Below, in pieces: positions 29,477 through 39,390 of a DNA stretch of 64,000 bases; position 1 is the first letter of the stretch, and every line of letters begins with the position of its first letter. Below the pieces are notes generated by a model, which ran no database searches, was not told where the DNA came from, and saw nothing but the letters and a program-made list of their open reading frames with translations. This stretch comes from Dehalococcoidia bacterium (GTDB lineage: Bacteria > Chloroflexota > Dehalococcoidia > GIF9 > AB-539-J10), in contig PWUU01000048.1 of the NCBI GenBank assembly GCA_003562475.1, forward strand, positions 1 through 64,000, in the 5' to 3' direction. Made by a program: the position numbers and the translations under genes.

Positions 29477-31243
29477 ATGAGTGATTACCATAGTAAGAAC
29501 CAGGAGCAGAAAGCGCAATCCGTAATCGCCTACTTCACCATGGAGGTGGGTATTGATCCCAAGATGCCCACGTATAGCGGCGGCCTTGGTATCCTGGCGG
29601 GAGACACCCTGCGTGCCGCCGCCGATTTAGGTGCACCCATGATTGGAATGACACTGTTGCACCGCAAGGGCTATTTCCGCCAGCACTTGGATTCTAACGG
29701 CAACCAGTCTGAGAGCCCTTCTGAGTGGTCTCCACAAGAGCTTCTGGAACCCGTGGAACCACGGGCGGCCGTGACTGTTGAAGGACGCACTGTAGAAATA
29801 CGAGCCTGGCGTTATGCCGTCCAGGGCATCAATGGCCATGTCGTACCCGTCTATTTCCTGGATACATCTCTTCCGGAGAATAGCGACTGGGACCGGGAAC
29901 TAACCGACCACTTATACGGTAGAGATGACCACTACCGTCTGTGCCAGGAGGTAGTCCTTGGCATGGGTGGCATAGCCATGCTGCGTGCTCTTGGCTGTAA
30001 GGAGATGCAGTCCTACCATATGAACGAAGGGCACTCCGCCTTGCTGACCCTTGCACTTCTGGAGGAATACACTCGGAAGAGTGGCTCTCCTACTCCTACC
30101 GAGGTAGAGAAAGAAGCGGTACGCCAGCATTGTGTCTTTACAACGCATACACCGGTGCCTGCTGGTCACGACAGATTCTCACTGGGTCTGGCACGCCAGG
30201 TGCTGGGTGAAGAACGAGTCAATACTCTGACATCTGCTGACTGCTGTGTGGGCGGGATGCTGAATATGACTCATCTTGCCTTGTCCTTATCGCGCTACAT
30301 TAACGGGGTAGCCATGCGTCACGGACAGATATCTCGTGACATGTACCCCAGCTATCCCATCAACTCCATTACCAACGGGGTGCATGCCGGAACCTGGGCA
30401 GCAGTGTCTTTTCAGCGTCTTTACGACAGTTACATCCCCGAATGGCGCCGCGATCACCACTATCTGCGGTACGCGATAACCATCCCGCTCGACGAAATCC
30501 GGCAGGCGCATGCTGAGGCAAAGCGAAATCTGTTGGCCGAGGTTGAGCGACGGGCTGGTATCCACCTGGATCCGACCGCGATGACCCTTGGCTTTGCCCG
30601 CCGCGCCTCGACCTATAAGAGAGCCGACCTGTTACTCTCTGAGCCGGATCGCCTCAAGAGAATAGTCCGTCAGGTAGGTCCTTTGCAGATTATCTACGGA
30701 GGCAAGGCTCATCCCCGCGATGAAGGTGGAAAAGACCTCATCCGTCGCGTTCTTCGAGCTGCCGCGGCTGTGAGAGATCTAGTGCACATTGTGTATCTCG
30801 AAGACTACGATATGGCGCTGGGTCATTACCTTTGCGCCGGAGTTGATTTGTGGGTAAACACTCCACAGAAGCCCCAGGAAGCTTCCGGGACAAGTGGAAT
30901 GAAGGCCGCACTCAACGGAGTGCCCAGTCTGAGCGTGCTCGACGGATGGTGGATTGAAGGACACCTGGAAGGAGTGACCGGGTGGTCGATTGGGGATAGC
31001 TGGCGAACAGCCAGCGTTTCTGCGGTAGAGGCAGCTTCGCTCTACGACAAGCTGGAGTATCTGATACTGCCCACTTTCTACAGGAGACCCGACGCCTTTG
31101 CCGAAATCATGCGGTATGCCATTGCAGTGAACGGCTCCTTTTTCAACGCACAGCGCATGGTCGCTCAGTATGTCAAAAATGCTTACCTTCACCCCGCAAG
31201 TGAGGCGGACCCCATCTTCAGGACAGGACAGAGGCAAGACTAA
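29477..31243 (+). CDS. glgP: Alpha-glucan (glycogen/maltodextrin) phosphorylase
   Basis: AYFTMEVGIDPKMPTYSGGLGILAGDTLRAAADL, FTTHTPVPAGHDRF, ASGTSGMKAALNGVPSLSVLDGWWIEG. Confidence 0.92.
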   Translation: MSDYHSKNQEQKAQSVIAYFTMEVGIDPKMPTYSGGLGILAGDTLRAAADLGAPMIGMTLLHRKGYFRQHLDSNGNQSESPSEWSPQELLEPVEPRAAVTVEGRTVEIRAWRYAVQGINGHVVPVYFLDTSLPENSDWDRELTDHLYGRDDHYRLCQEVVLGMGGIAMLRALGCKEMQSYHMNEGHSALLTLALLEEYTRKSGSPTPTEVEKEAVRQHCVFTTHTPVPAGHDRFSLGLARQVLGEERVNTLTSADCCVGGMLNMTHLALSLSRYINGVAMRHGQISRDMYPSYPINSITNGVHAGTWAAVSFQRLYDSYIPEWRRDHHYLRYAITIPLDEIRQAHAEAKRNLLAEVERRAGIHLDPTAMTLGFARRASTYKRADLLLSEPDRLKRIVRQVGPLQIIYGGKAHPRDEGGKDLIRRVLRAAAAVRDLVHIVYLEDYDMALGHYLCAGVDLWVNTPQKPQEASGTSGMKAALNGVPSLSVLDGWWIEGHLEGVTGWSIGDSWRTASVSAVEAASLYDKLEYLILPTFYRRPDAFAEIMRYAIAVNGSFFNAQRMVAQYVKNAYLHPASEADPIFRTGQRQD

Positions 31244-31299
31244 GGTGGGGCTCTGGTGTCCTTGGGGCTCCCTTCGATACTATCAGACTCACAGGGTCG

Positions 31300-31530
31300 T
31301 TATCCAGGCGACTTGGGTTGTACACTGCGGCTGGCGTACAAGCAGCCCAACGCCTTCTTCCACGCAGTCACCAGGTTCGGATGGACCTCAAACCGGCTGG
31401 CCAGCTGCGCCACCGTCTCTTCTCCCTTGAGCGCTTCCATGGCGCGACCCTGGCCTTGAATGCCGGGCTGTGCTTCCTCCGGTTCCGTTTCACGTCCTGC
31501 TCCTTCCATAGCTCCCTCTGTCTTAGGAGC
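31300..31530 (-). pseudogene. IS3-family orfA remnant with frameshift
   Basis: [16 protein letters not shown] in one frame continuing as [31 protein letters not shown] in another. Confidence 0.7.
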
Positions 31531-31615
31531 AGAATGACATCATGAAGAGAGCCATACTACTGCTACCCGGGGTGGCTCAGAAACCGAACGGCGTTCCGTC
31601 CGTTGCCCCCACATA

Positions 31616-32044
31616 TCAGGCAGTTTTCTCCTTGACCGCGCCTTCAAGCTTCAGCCAGGCCTTGACGACGCCGTCGATGATGGCCTCTGGACGGGGAGGA
31701 CATCCGTGGACGTACACGTCAACCGGGATTATCTGGTCGATCGGTCCGACCAGGTTGTAGGACTCCTGGAACACACCGCCCTCGGCTCCGCAGTTGCCGA
31801 TGACTATCACGACTTTGGGGTCGGGTGTCTGGGCATAGATACGCCTCATCCTCGGCTCCATTTGACGTGTCACCGGGCCGGTCACCAGCAGGACGTCTGC
31901 GTGTCTCGGAGAGCCGACTAGTTTGATGCCGAATCGCTCGAGGTCGTACCGGGGAGTGAGCGCGGCGACAATCTCGATGTCACACCCGTTGCACGAACCC
32001 GTGTTGAGGTGATACACCCAGAGCGCCAGCTTGAATGAATCCAT
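31616..32044 (-). CDS. NuoB/EchC-like [NiFe]-hydrogenase-type small subunit
   Basis: TGSCNGCDIEIVAALTPRYD, VIVIGNCGAEGGVF, DVYVHGCPPRPEAII. Confidence 0.8.
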   Translation of the reverse strand: MDSFKLALWVYHLNTGSCNGCDIEIVAALTPRYDLERFGIKLVGSPRHADVLLVTGPVTRQMEPRMRRIYAQTPDPKVVIVIGNCGAEGGVFQESYNLVGPIDQIIPVDVYVHGCPPRPEAIIDGVVKAWLKLEGAVKEKTA

Positions 32045-32067
32045 GCCGATATGTGTTGTTCCCCCCT

Positions 32068-32232
32068 CTAGTCCAGGCCCGCCACGAACACCGCAATGCC
32101 TGCCACTGCGGTCAGAGCCAGAAGCCAGATAAGATAGTCGTTCACAATACCCGTATGGGCATGCACAGTGGGCTCATAGTAGCGCTTCATCGCGTCGAAG
32201 AAGCCCCAGTACATGTTGTGTGCGCGAATGGG
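32068..32232 (-). pseudogene. C-terminal fragment of a hydrogenase/complex I-like membrane subunit
   Basis: IRAHNMYWGFFDAMKRYYEPTVHAHTGIVNDYLIWLLALTAVAGIAVFVAGLD then TAG; in-frame TGA immediately upstream. Confidence 0.5.
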
Positions 32233-32242
32233 TCCTCAATCA

Positions 32243-34255
32243 TCAGTGAGCGGACCATGGAACATCTTGCCTGCGGTGTAGCTGTGCTTGGAGTTCATGG
32301 TACTTGTCAATGTATTCGTGAATCGCTATCACCACGGCGGCATGGCTCCAGGTCAGTGGTGATACACTGAGCGGGGTATGGCTGTGCGGGTCAACCTGCT
32401 CGGCGAGAACACCACTAGGGAGAGCACAGTGCTGAGCCCAGGTGAGAGCCTGGAGGGCTGGCTTTAGGTCGCCCAGTGATTGAGCTCTGGCGATATGGTA
32501 TTGAGCTACCCACATGGTGCAAATGAACCAGGGATTACCGGGGATATTAGTGATGTCCTGACTAACTTGCTGATAGCGGTCGTTCTCATAGCGGGCGACG
32601 CCTCCCACCGTGGATTTGCACCAAAGCCGGTCTATAAGGGCCGCCATCGTGTTCTCAATAAGGGGGTCAGCAACCTCGAACATACCGACAACAAAAGGGC
32701 CGCAAATACTGCTATCGATGGTGTAGTCTGGTTCCACCACACCGTCAGCGCTAACCGTGATCGAGCGCAAGAAGCGTCCCAATTTCTTATCAAAGAGGTA
32801 CTTAATAGCAGCCTCTTTTATCTCAGCCGCCGCCTGACGGTACTGCTTCGTGAGTGTCATCTCGCCGAATACTTCCGTGAAGTTGGCCGCCGCTTGTAGG
32901 CCTGCCCAGACCGCAGCAACCGTAAAAGAGTGGATGCCACGGCGTTCCTCCCAAAGGTCATATGAAGGTGCTGGAAGGTTGGTATGAGGCTCTCTATAGC
33001 TAGCCATAAAGTCGGCAGCGTTCATAATCAGTGTTCGATAAAGGGAACGGATGAACTCTACATTGCGGAACTTGTTGTAGTGATACCAAAGGCTGTGTAT
33101 GACTAGAGCAGTCTCATCTTCTTCAATTGGCAGTTGCGGCTTGCCCTCCTCGTCTGCCCACGGCATCCACTGGCCTGCCAGAGAACCATCGGAGTTATAC
33201 TTGTGAAGGAGGTAGCCTTCACTAGTGATGGTATTGGCGCAAAACCCGAAGAACGCGTGACTGATTTCGTTATAGTTGGCCATGTCGAGGGCTTTAGCTA
33301 CGAAGGCCCCATCACGACCCCACACATAAGAATAGGTGTCCCCCAAGACCTCGGTAATGTCGGAGTCAGTGCCGGCGATGATAGCACCACGGTTATCGAT
33401 CTGCACGCGCATAGTGAGCAAGCTGCGTCGGTACAAGCTGAGTATGGACGCCGGCAGGTCGGCACAGTCCAGCGATTCCTTGTTCACCCACGCTCGCCAG
33501 TAATCACGGGTACGGATGATGAATGACTCAGGTCCGCGTTCACGAATCAGAGTCTCGAGTTCCTCGATTCCGTGGAAGCGGGTGCTTGCCGCCAGCCAGT
33601 GGTACATGGTTGAGCTTCCTCCAGCGGGCACAGTCTTGTCATAGAGCCCGATGACTCCCTCAGCAAACCCACAAGTAAGAGGCACCTTCGCCAATTGGCC
33701 ATCTTCGGCATCGCGCCATGCACTTTTTCTATCTCCTGATCTTGTGCTTCCGGTTGTCCAGTCGTCGAGGCCAATTATTCCATTTACTTGGGCACCGGCC
33801 AGGAAGTAACGCTGCTCCTTGTACATCACCAAGGCTCTCAGTCTTGGGTGGTAGTAGATAGTATCGCCTATTGCCCTGCCTAGAATCCGCAGCGCGTAAT
33901 GGAAGAACAGGCGTACGTCGCGGGGGTGGTCTCGGTGATTGGCGATATTGACCCGCCTGAAGAGGATGTCCCGGTGAAAGTCCACGAGGTCAGAAAAGAT
34001 GAGGGTGAGTCCTATCTCACGATTAGTCGCCGTAACACGGGTGACCAAGCTCTCACTTTCATAGACCATTTCCCTCTGCCACTGGGGACTGTCAATCCAG
34101 GTGAAGTTGCCATCAACCCAGACGCCAGTACGTGATACACAACCTTCGGTATGGTTCTCCTTACCTACATAAGGATAGTAGATGTCCCGGAGGTTGTAGT
34201 TGGTGTCAAAATTGACGTGCAGGTTGCCATTGCCTACAGGTACGTCTCTAGGCAT
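32243..34255 (-). CDS. GH15-family glycoside hydrolase (glucoamylase-like)
   Basis: GNGNLHVNFDTNYNLRDIYYPYVGKENHTEG, YSYVWGRDGAFVAKALDM, YDLWEERRGIHSFTVAAVWAGL. Confidence 0.88.
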   Translation of the reverse strand: MPRDVPVGNGNLHVNFDTNYNLRDIYYPYVGKENHTEGCVSRTGVWVDGNFTWIDSPQWQREMVYESESLVTRVTATNREIGLTLIFSDLVDFHRDILFRRVNIANHRDHPRDVRLFFHYALRILGRAIGDTIYYHPRLRALVMYKEQRYFLAGAQVNGIIGLDDWTTGSTRSGDRKSAWRDAEDGQLAKVPLTCGFAEGVIGLYDKTVPAGGSSTMYHWLAASTRFHGIEELETLIRERGPESFIIRTRDYWRAWVNKESLDCADLPASILSLYRRSLLTMRVQIDNRGAIIAGTDSDITEVLGDTYSYVWGRDGAFVAKALDMANYNEISHAFFGFCANTITSEGYLLHKYNSDGSLAGQWMPWADEEGKPQLPIEEDETALVIHSLWYHYNKFRNVEFIRSLYRTLIMNAADFMASYREPHTNLPAPSYDLWEERRGIHSFTVAAVWAGLQAAANFTEVFGEMTLTKQYRQAAAEIKEAAIKYLFDKKLGRFLRSITVSADGVVEPDYTIDSSICGPFVVGMFEVADPLIENTMAALIDRLWCKSTVGGVARYENDRYQQVSQDITNIPGNPWFICTMWVAQYHIARAQSLGDLKPALQALTWAQHCALPSGVLAEQVDPHSHTPLSVSPLTWSHAAVVIAIHEYIDKYHELQAQLHRRQDVPWSAH

Positions 34256-34267
34256 CTTAGTTTTGGA

Positions 34268-34376
34268 TTATTCTCCTCTTTGGGTATATACACTATTATG
34301 GGCCTCCAGGATTATCTGAGATGCTCGATCGTGTGACAGTCTCTCGGCGGTCTCTCGGGCATGTCCAGCCGTAGCC
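34268..34376 (-). pseudogene. 3'-terminal remnant of a second GT4-type gene
   Basis: HARETAERLSHDRASQIILEAHNSVYTQRGE then TAA parallels ERARETAEEHSWDQAAQKTLEVYNTVLY of the adjacent GT4. Confidence 0.5.
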
Positions 34377-35697
34377 TTTGTAAGTCCGGCCCATACAATA
34401 CAGTATTATAGACCTCCAAAGTTTTCTGAGCTGCCTGATCCCATGAGTGTTCTTCTGCAGTTTCCCTGGCACGCTCACCTATCGTCTTTCTGAGTGCAGC
34501 ATTTGAAAGCAGCAACTCGATTTTTGCTGCCAGGTCGTTGACATCGGAGGAGGCTCTAAGTAGGAGGCCATTTACCCCATCGATAATGATATCAGCAGCT
34601 CCGGCAACTCTGCTGGTGATTACAGGCAAGCCGCTGGCCATAGCCTCGACGATGACTAGGCCAAAGGGCTCATACATAGTGGGAAAAACGAATATATCGC
34701 TAGCAGCATAGTATTCCCAAAGACTGCTGCTGTGGGGGACAAAGATTATCCTCTCCCTCACCCCCCTTAGCTCCGCAAGCTGGCCGTAGAATTTCTCGTC
34801 TCCGCTACCAATAATGATGAGTGTTACGGTTCTGTTCGAAAGCAGTGGAAGTGCTTCTACAATATACCGAACTCCCTTCCTTTCCCAATCGCCTCCAGCA
34901 AACATCAGTAATGGATCACTACGGGATACACCATGCTTTTGCCTGATCTGGTCCCTATAGAGTGGCCGATTAGTCGGGTGGAATCTGAGAGTATCTACTC
35001 CATTAGGGATTACGATGATGTTTTTGGCGGCATCACCGTAATGACGGGCGAACTCTTCTTGCATAGCCTGAGAAACTATAATGCACGCTCTAGAGTTGCT
35101 GCGGCTAATTATCAGCCCCTCAAGAAAGCATACCAGGCAGCGATACAGCCTGTGGTCCCATGCTTTCAGTTTTTGCCAGACACTCCTGCAAGGTATCTCA
35201 ATTATGTTAGCCTCTTCGAGACGGCGACACTCCCTCTCACAGAAATGAGAGGTGATAACGTTTGAAGAAAAGGCGGAGTCATACCCTGTCGAATGGATGA
35301 TGTCAAAGTCTGTTTTTCTAAGAAAAGAAAGAACAGCAAGGAGTACGGTACTGGATATCAAGAAGGTAATGTGTGCCAAAGGCTTGGGACATCTGAGTGC
35401 TGGCACCTTATAGTGCTGAACTTTGAGTAAGTCAATCCCATCTATGGTATTAGAACAAACCGAAACCTGATGGTCCCCGGAAAGCCTCTCGACCAGGTGA
35501 GCGGTGACCGTTGCTGGCCCCGTTTTGAAGTTAACATGATGCGCAACGAAAGCGATCTTCAAGCCGACATACGGAAGCTGCCTTCGGCGAGACTTCCGGC
35601 ATCTCCAACTGTTCCCTTTGAGGTATTCATCGCAATCTTGTCCACGAATGTGTTTAACGATCACCTCCTTAGAACTTCCACTCGGCAAATCCTCCAA
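34312..35697 (-). CDS. GT4-family glycosyltransferase
   Basis: KIAFVAHHVNFKTGPATVTAHLVERL, VIPNGVDTLRFHP, FPTMYEPFGLVIVEAMASGLPVI. Confidence 0.88.
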   Translation of the reverse strand: MEDLPSGSSKEVIVKHIRGQDCDEYLKGNSWRCRKSRRRQLPYVGLKIAFVAHHVNFKTGPATVTAHLVERLSGDHQVSVCSNTIDGIDLLKVQHYKVPALRCPKPLAHITFLISSTVLLAVLSFLRKTDFDIIHSTGYDSAFSSNVITSHFCERECRRLEEANIIEIPCRSVWQKLKAWDHRLYRCLVCFLEGLIISRSNSRACIIVSQAMQEEFARHYGDAAKNIIVIPNGVDTLRFHPTNRPLYRDQIRQKHGVSRSDPLLMFAGGDWERKGVRYIVEALPLLSNRTVTLIIIGSGDEKFYGQLAELRGVRERIIFVPHSSSLWEYYAASDIFVFPTMYEPFGLVIVEAMASGLPVITSRVAGAADIIIDGVNGLLLRASSDVNDLAAKIELLLSNAALRKTIGERARETAEEHSWDQAAQKTLEVYNTVLYGPDLQRLRLDMPERPPRDCHTIEHLR

Positions 35698-36226
35698 GAT
35701 ACTCGGGTTCTCACTCCTATGATTATGCTCCTTCTGCCAGTTATGGGGCCTCTTACTTCAGAGCCCTTGTGACCTTCCCCGTTTTGGGCTGAGGAGCCTT
35801 ACACTCTAGACACAGGTTTGCTTGGGGAACCGGTTCTAGCCGGTGAATGAAAGAGAGTCGTGACAGTGCCCGTCGAGGCGCACACAGTAGAGGGTATTGT
35901 GCCCGCCACAACCAGCGTAAGGGCATCTCCAGAGAACCAATGTCCCAGCCACCTGCCACAAACCACATTTACCCCCCCGAGGATGATCCTCGCCCAAAAG
36001 CCCTCAGAGTTCCCAACCTGATGAATGACAATGCAACAAAGTGAGGGGAATCAGTCACACACAAAGCAACCAGTGGATCTCCCGAGCGCATCACGCCGAA
36101 ATACCACCTAAGAAGGAGCAAACCTAATCTAGCACCTTCCCAGAGGAAAGGCAAAACCCGTATAAGAGGTAGCTCAAGCTCTGCGGCGGTTATCCAGTCG
36201 ACCACTGTATGCCGCTGCGGCTCTTA

Positions 36227-37687
36227 CTACAGGTAGTCCTTGAGCTTTCGGCTGATGCTCGGGTGCCGCAGCTTGCGGAGTGCCTTGGCCTCTATCTGGC
36301 GTATACGCTCACGGGTCAGGCTAAACTCCTGTCCCACTTCCTCGAGAGTACGTGCGTGTCCGTCCTTGAGTCCGAAACGGAGTTGAAGCACTTTCTTCTC
36401 CCTGGGTGTGAGTTCGTCGAGGACTCTGTCGATCTGTTCCTTCAGTAGTTCCTGGGTGGCCACTTCGGATGGCGCAGGACTTGTCTGGTCCTCAATGAAG
36501 TCCCCCAAGCATGTGTCGCCATCCTCGCCGACGGGTAATTCCAGGGAGATGGGTTGCTGGTGGAACAGGGTCATAACCTTTTCAACGCGATCAGGAGTCA
36601 TGTTGAGTCGGAGCCCGATCTCTTCAGAACTCGGTTCTCGTTTGAGCTCGTAGCTCAACTGGCGTGTGGTGCGCATGAGCCGGTTCATCATCTCGACCAT
36701 GTGCACGGGAATACGAATCGTGCGTGCCTGATCGCCAATTGACCTGGTGATTCCCTGCCGAATCCACCATGTCGCGTACGTGCTGAACTTGTACCCTTTC
36801 CGGTGACGGAACTTCTGTACCGCGCGCATCAAACCGATGTTGCCTTCCTGGAAAAGGTCAAGGAGGGGCATGCCATAGAAGGTGTATTTCTTGGCGATGC
36901 TCACCACAAGACGCAGATTTGCTCGTGTGAGGTGGGTTTCCGCATCCTCAGCCGCCCGATTCACTTCATCGTAGTGCTGGCGCAACTCGTCTTCGTAGGG
37001 CTCCAGTAGCGTTGTTAGCCTCCCGTCTGCTATCTGTTCACGCAATTCGTCGAGAGACTCAGTCGACAACAATCCTATGGCATGTGGGGGCAGTAGATTG
37101 CTGTTCACGGACATACTCACGATTGTTTTCTGCGCTGCGGGAGTCACCTGGTTGGTCCCATCTGCGATGGCGGCGATGAGTTCTGGCTTGATCCTGTTGT
37201 TGATGGCCACGCGGAGTCCGTCGACGCACAGAAGCTGCCCCACACTGAGCCCGTCTTCGATATCGAGTTCCTGTCTGATGACCTCGAGCACTGGATAAGC
37301 CCTCACAATGTGTCCGAGGAGATCCACGGTCAGCTCAACTGCGGTAGGCTGTGTCCGGTACTTCCTGAAGTGCACCTCTTCAAGCCAGGCGAGGTGGCGC
37401 CCGCGCTCTATCTTGCTGGAGAGAACTCGCTCCTCCGCAGACTTCAGCAGGGGCACCTGCCCTATTTCACGCAGGTACATGCCGACAGAATTATCGATGG
37501 CCTCGTCAGCGAACAGACCTAATGGCGCCTTCACCTCGTCCGCGACAAGCGCGAGTCCAGGTTCGTCAGGGCCTTCACTCTTGGATCGGGTATCCGCCTC
37601 GTTGGACTCCTCGTCGTATCCGTCGTGTGCCACAGTGGGCGACTCATCCTGAATGTCCGATGAACCAGTGTCTCGAATGATATCCAT
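36227..37687 (-). CDS. rpoD: RNA polymerase sigma-70 family factor (RpoD-like)
   Basis: [96 protein letters not shown]. Confidence 0.93.
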   Translation of the reverse strand: MDIIRDTGSSDIQDESPTVAHDGYDEESNEADTRSKSEGPDEPGLALVADEVKAPLGLFADEAIDNSVGMYLREIGQVPLLKSAEERVLSSKIERGRHLAWLEEVHFRKYRTQPTAVELTVDLLGHIVRAYPVLEVIRQELDIEDGLSVGQLLCVDGLRVAINNRIKPELIAAIADGTNQVTPAAQKTIVSMSVNSNLLPPHAIGLLSTESLDELREQIADGRLTTLLEPYEDELRQHYDEVNRAAEDAETHLTRANLRLVVSIAKKYTFYGMPLLDLFQEGNIGLMRAVQKFRHRKGYKFSTYATWWIRQGITRSIGDQARTIRIPVHMVEMMNRLMRTTRQLSYELKREPSSEEIGLRLNMTPDRVEKVMTLFHQQPISLELPVGEDGDTCLGDFIEDQTSPAPSEVATQELLKEQIDRVLDELTPREKKVLQLRFGLKDGHARTLEEVGQEFSLTRERIRQIEAKALRKLRHPSISRKLKDYL

Positions 37688-37969
37688 GTGTTAGCCTCTG
37701 CCCTCGGCCTTGCCATCCGCCACGAACTGCGCTTGCCCTTTGCCTGAAGACGCTTCCGGCTGAAGCAAGCTTTCGAGCTTCCCACGCCGAGAAATGACCA
37801 TCCACGAAAGCGAACGGGCATCAGTCAACTGGAACGTCACCACCGGGACTCGCAGCAGAGCCCGCCGCGACGCTATGAGAAGGACGAACAAGGCTAGGTT
37901 AGCACCATTCCAGAGGAAAGGCAAAGCTACGAATTGCCTCCGTTGATGTTCTGCGATTTAGTCCTCCGT

Positions 37970-37997
37970 TAACTGTTCAGCGAGAATGTCCGCATGC
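37970..37997 (+). repeat. 28-nt dispersed repeat (possible IS terminus)
   Basis: TAACTGTTCAGCGAGAATGTCCGCATGC, exact reverse complement of 3875-3902. Confidence 0.7.
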
Positions 37998-38250
37998 AGG
38001 AGATGCTGACATTTCGCATCCGGAACCAGGTGGGCACAGTTTCGTGTGACTGACCACCAATCTGCAGCCGATCAACATTCACCCCTCAATTCCCCAGCCT
38101 TGTTGGCATTTTTTACGGTAAGAAGGATTCAACCGTGCAGTTACGAATGCAGATGATCAAGGCGCACGCGGGCAAGGCGTTGACCATGATCATTGGCGCA
38201 TGACACTGCCGCTTGTGGTACAGTGACGTTGACATCACGGAGGGGGGGTC

Positions 38251-38796
38251 GTGGCAATCATCATTCGCACTCTCTACAACAACCAGAAGTGGACAGCTCC
38301 ATGCGCCAGGCCAGACAGTGACCCTCTGTGTTGGCGATGCATGAGGCAGCCTAGTGTCAAAGTCGACCGGCCAAGCCCCGGAGTCATCTTGTGCGATGGC
38401 CATTGCTGGGAACAGTCTCTCTGCACCTTCTACGAGTGGGGATGTACGCCACAGGGCCGTATCTGGAGCCCACGGGCGCATATTGATGATCGGGTGTTCT
38501 TCGTGTACCAGCTACCTCCAACTGGCTCCCGGCTGTCGTACGCCATCTGGGGGTGTACACACGTGGTCAGGATCGACAGGTTTATGCGCCAGAGAAATGT
38601 CGACCATTGGGATGCCTACGCGTACTCGTTCCTAGTAGTGGAGCCGTTCACACCGATACCGCTGTTCAGTCGACCTTCGAACCTGTCGGCTGACGAGCTT
38701 GTCGGCAAACCCTGGGGTTCTGGAGCCTATCAATTTATCGATGACGACCGTGAAGAAAGATTGCTGAGCCTCATTCCTGAGGAGTACCGCGCCTGA
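38251..38796 (+). CDS. Hypothetical protein
   Basis: 181-aa ORF, Cys/Trp-rich, GGAGG upstream, followed by palindrome copy D. Confidence 0.55.
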   Translation: MAIIIRTLYNNQKWTAPCARPDSDPLCWRCMRQPSVKVDRPSPGVILCDGHCWEQSLCTFYEWGCTPQGRIWSPRAHIDDRVFFVYQLPPTGSRLSYAIWGCTHVVRIDRFMRQRNVDHWDAYAYSFLVVEPFTPIPLFSRPSNLSADELVGKPWGSGAYQFIDDDREERLLSLIPEEYRA

Positions 38797-38860
38797 CCAA
38801 GCGTCGATCAGGAGCATCAGTACCAAGAGAGAGAATCATTCGCGGTGTAGGCCGGGTGCC

Positions 38861-38965
38861 AACTAAACACTTTAAATACTTTGTGGCCATTAATTAGTGC
38901 TATCTAGAAGCACCATTATGCTCAATACATAATAATGGCTGCAAAGCACTTAGTGTGCCTAGCTT
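38861..38965 (+). repeat. Imperfect palindromic repeat, copy D
   Basis: AACTAAACACTTTAAATACTTTGTGGCCATTAATTA ... ATAATAATGGCTGCAAAGCACTTAGTGTGCCTAGC, then GATCGTTGACGACCAATGAGGAGTTGG. Confidence 0.75.
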
Positions 38966-39071
38966 GCGGCAGGCATGATCGTTGACGACCAATGAGGAGT
39001 TGGCCGGGCTGGATGACGGGATTGTCAGTGCTGTCGCGAAGCGCCAGCTAGCTTCGGCAAAGGTAGGTTCC

Positions 39072-39317
39072 AATCGCCACTGGCATCAGATCTGGTCCAA
39101 CAACCCGCTAGAGCGGCTGAACAAGGAGATACGGCGCAGAACGGGACGTCGTCGGCATCTTCCCGAACCGGGCGGCTGCCGTGCGTCTCATCGGCGCCGT
39201 ACTGAGCGAGCAGCATGACGAATGGCAGGTGAGCCGGCGCTACCTGCCCCAGGTGTCCGACGCCACGAGCGCCGACGACCAGCTGCAGGAGGTGGCTCTA
39301 CCGGTAGGCATACACTG
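39072..39317 (+). pseudogene. IS256-family transposase C-terminal remnant
   Basis: [22 protein letters not shown] then, after a frameshift, [40 protein letters not shown]. Confidence 0.75.
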
Positions 39318-39390
39318 ACGGATGGCTGATGGTGATGACGGACTCATACACCACTTGACGGGACGTGACCCGTGTCGCCACGCCTGGAGA

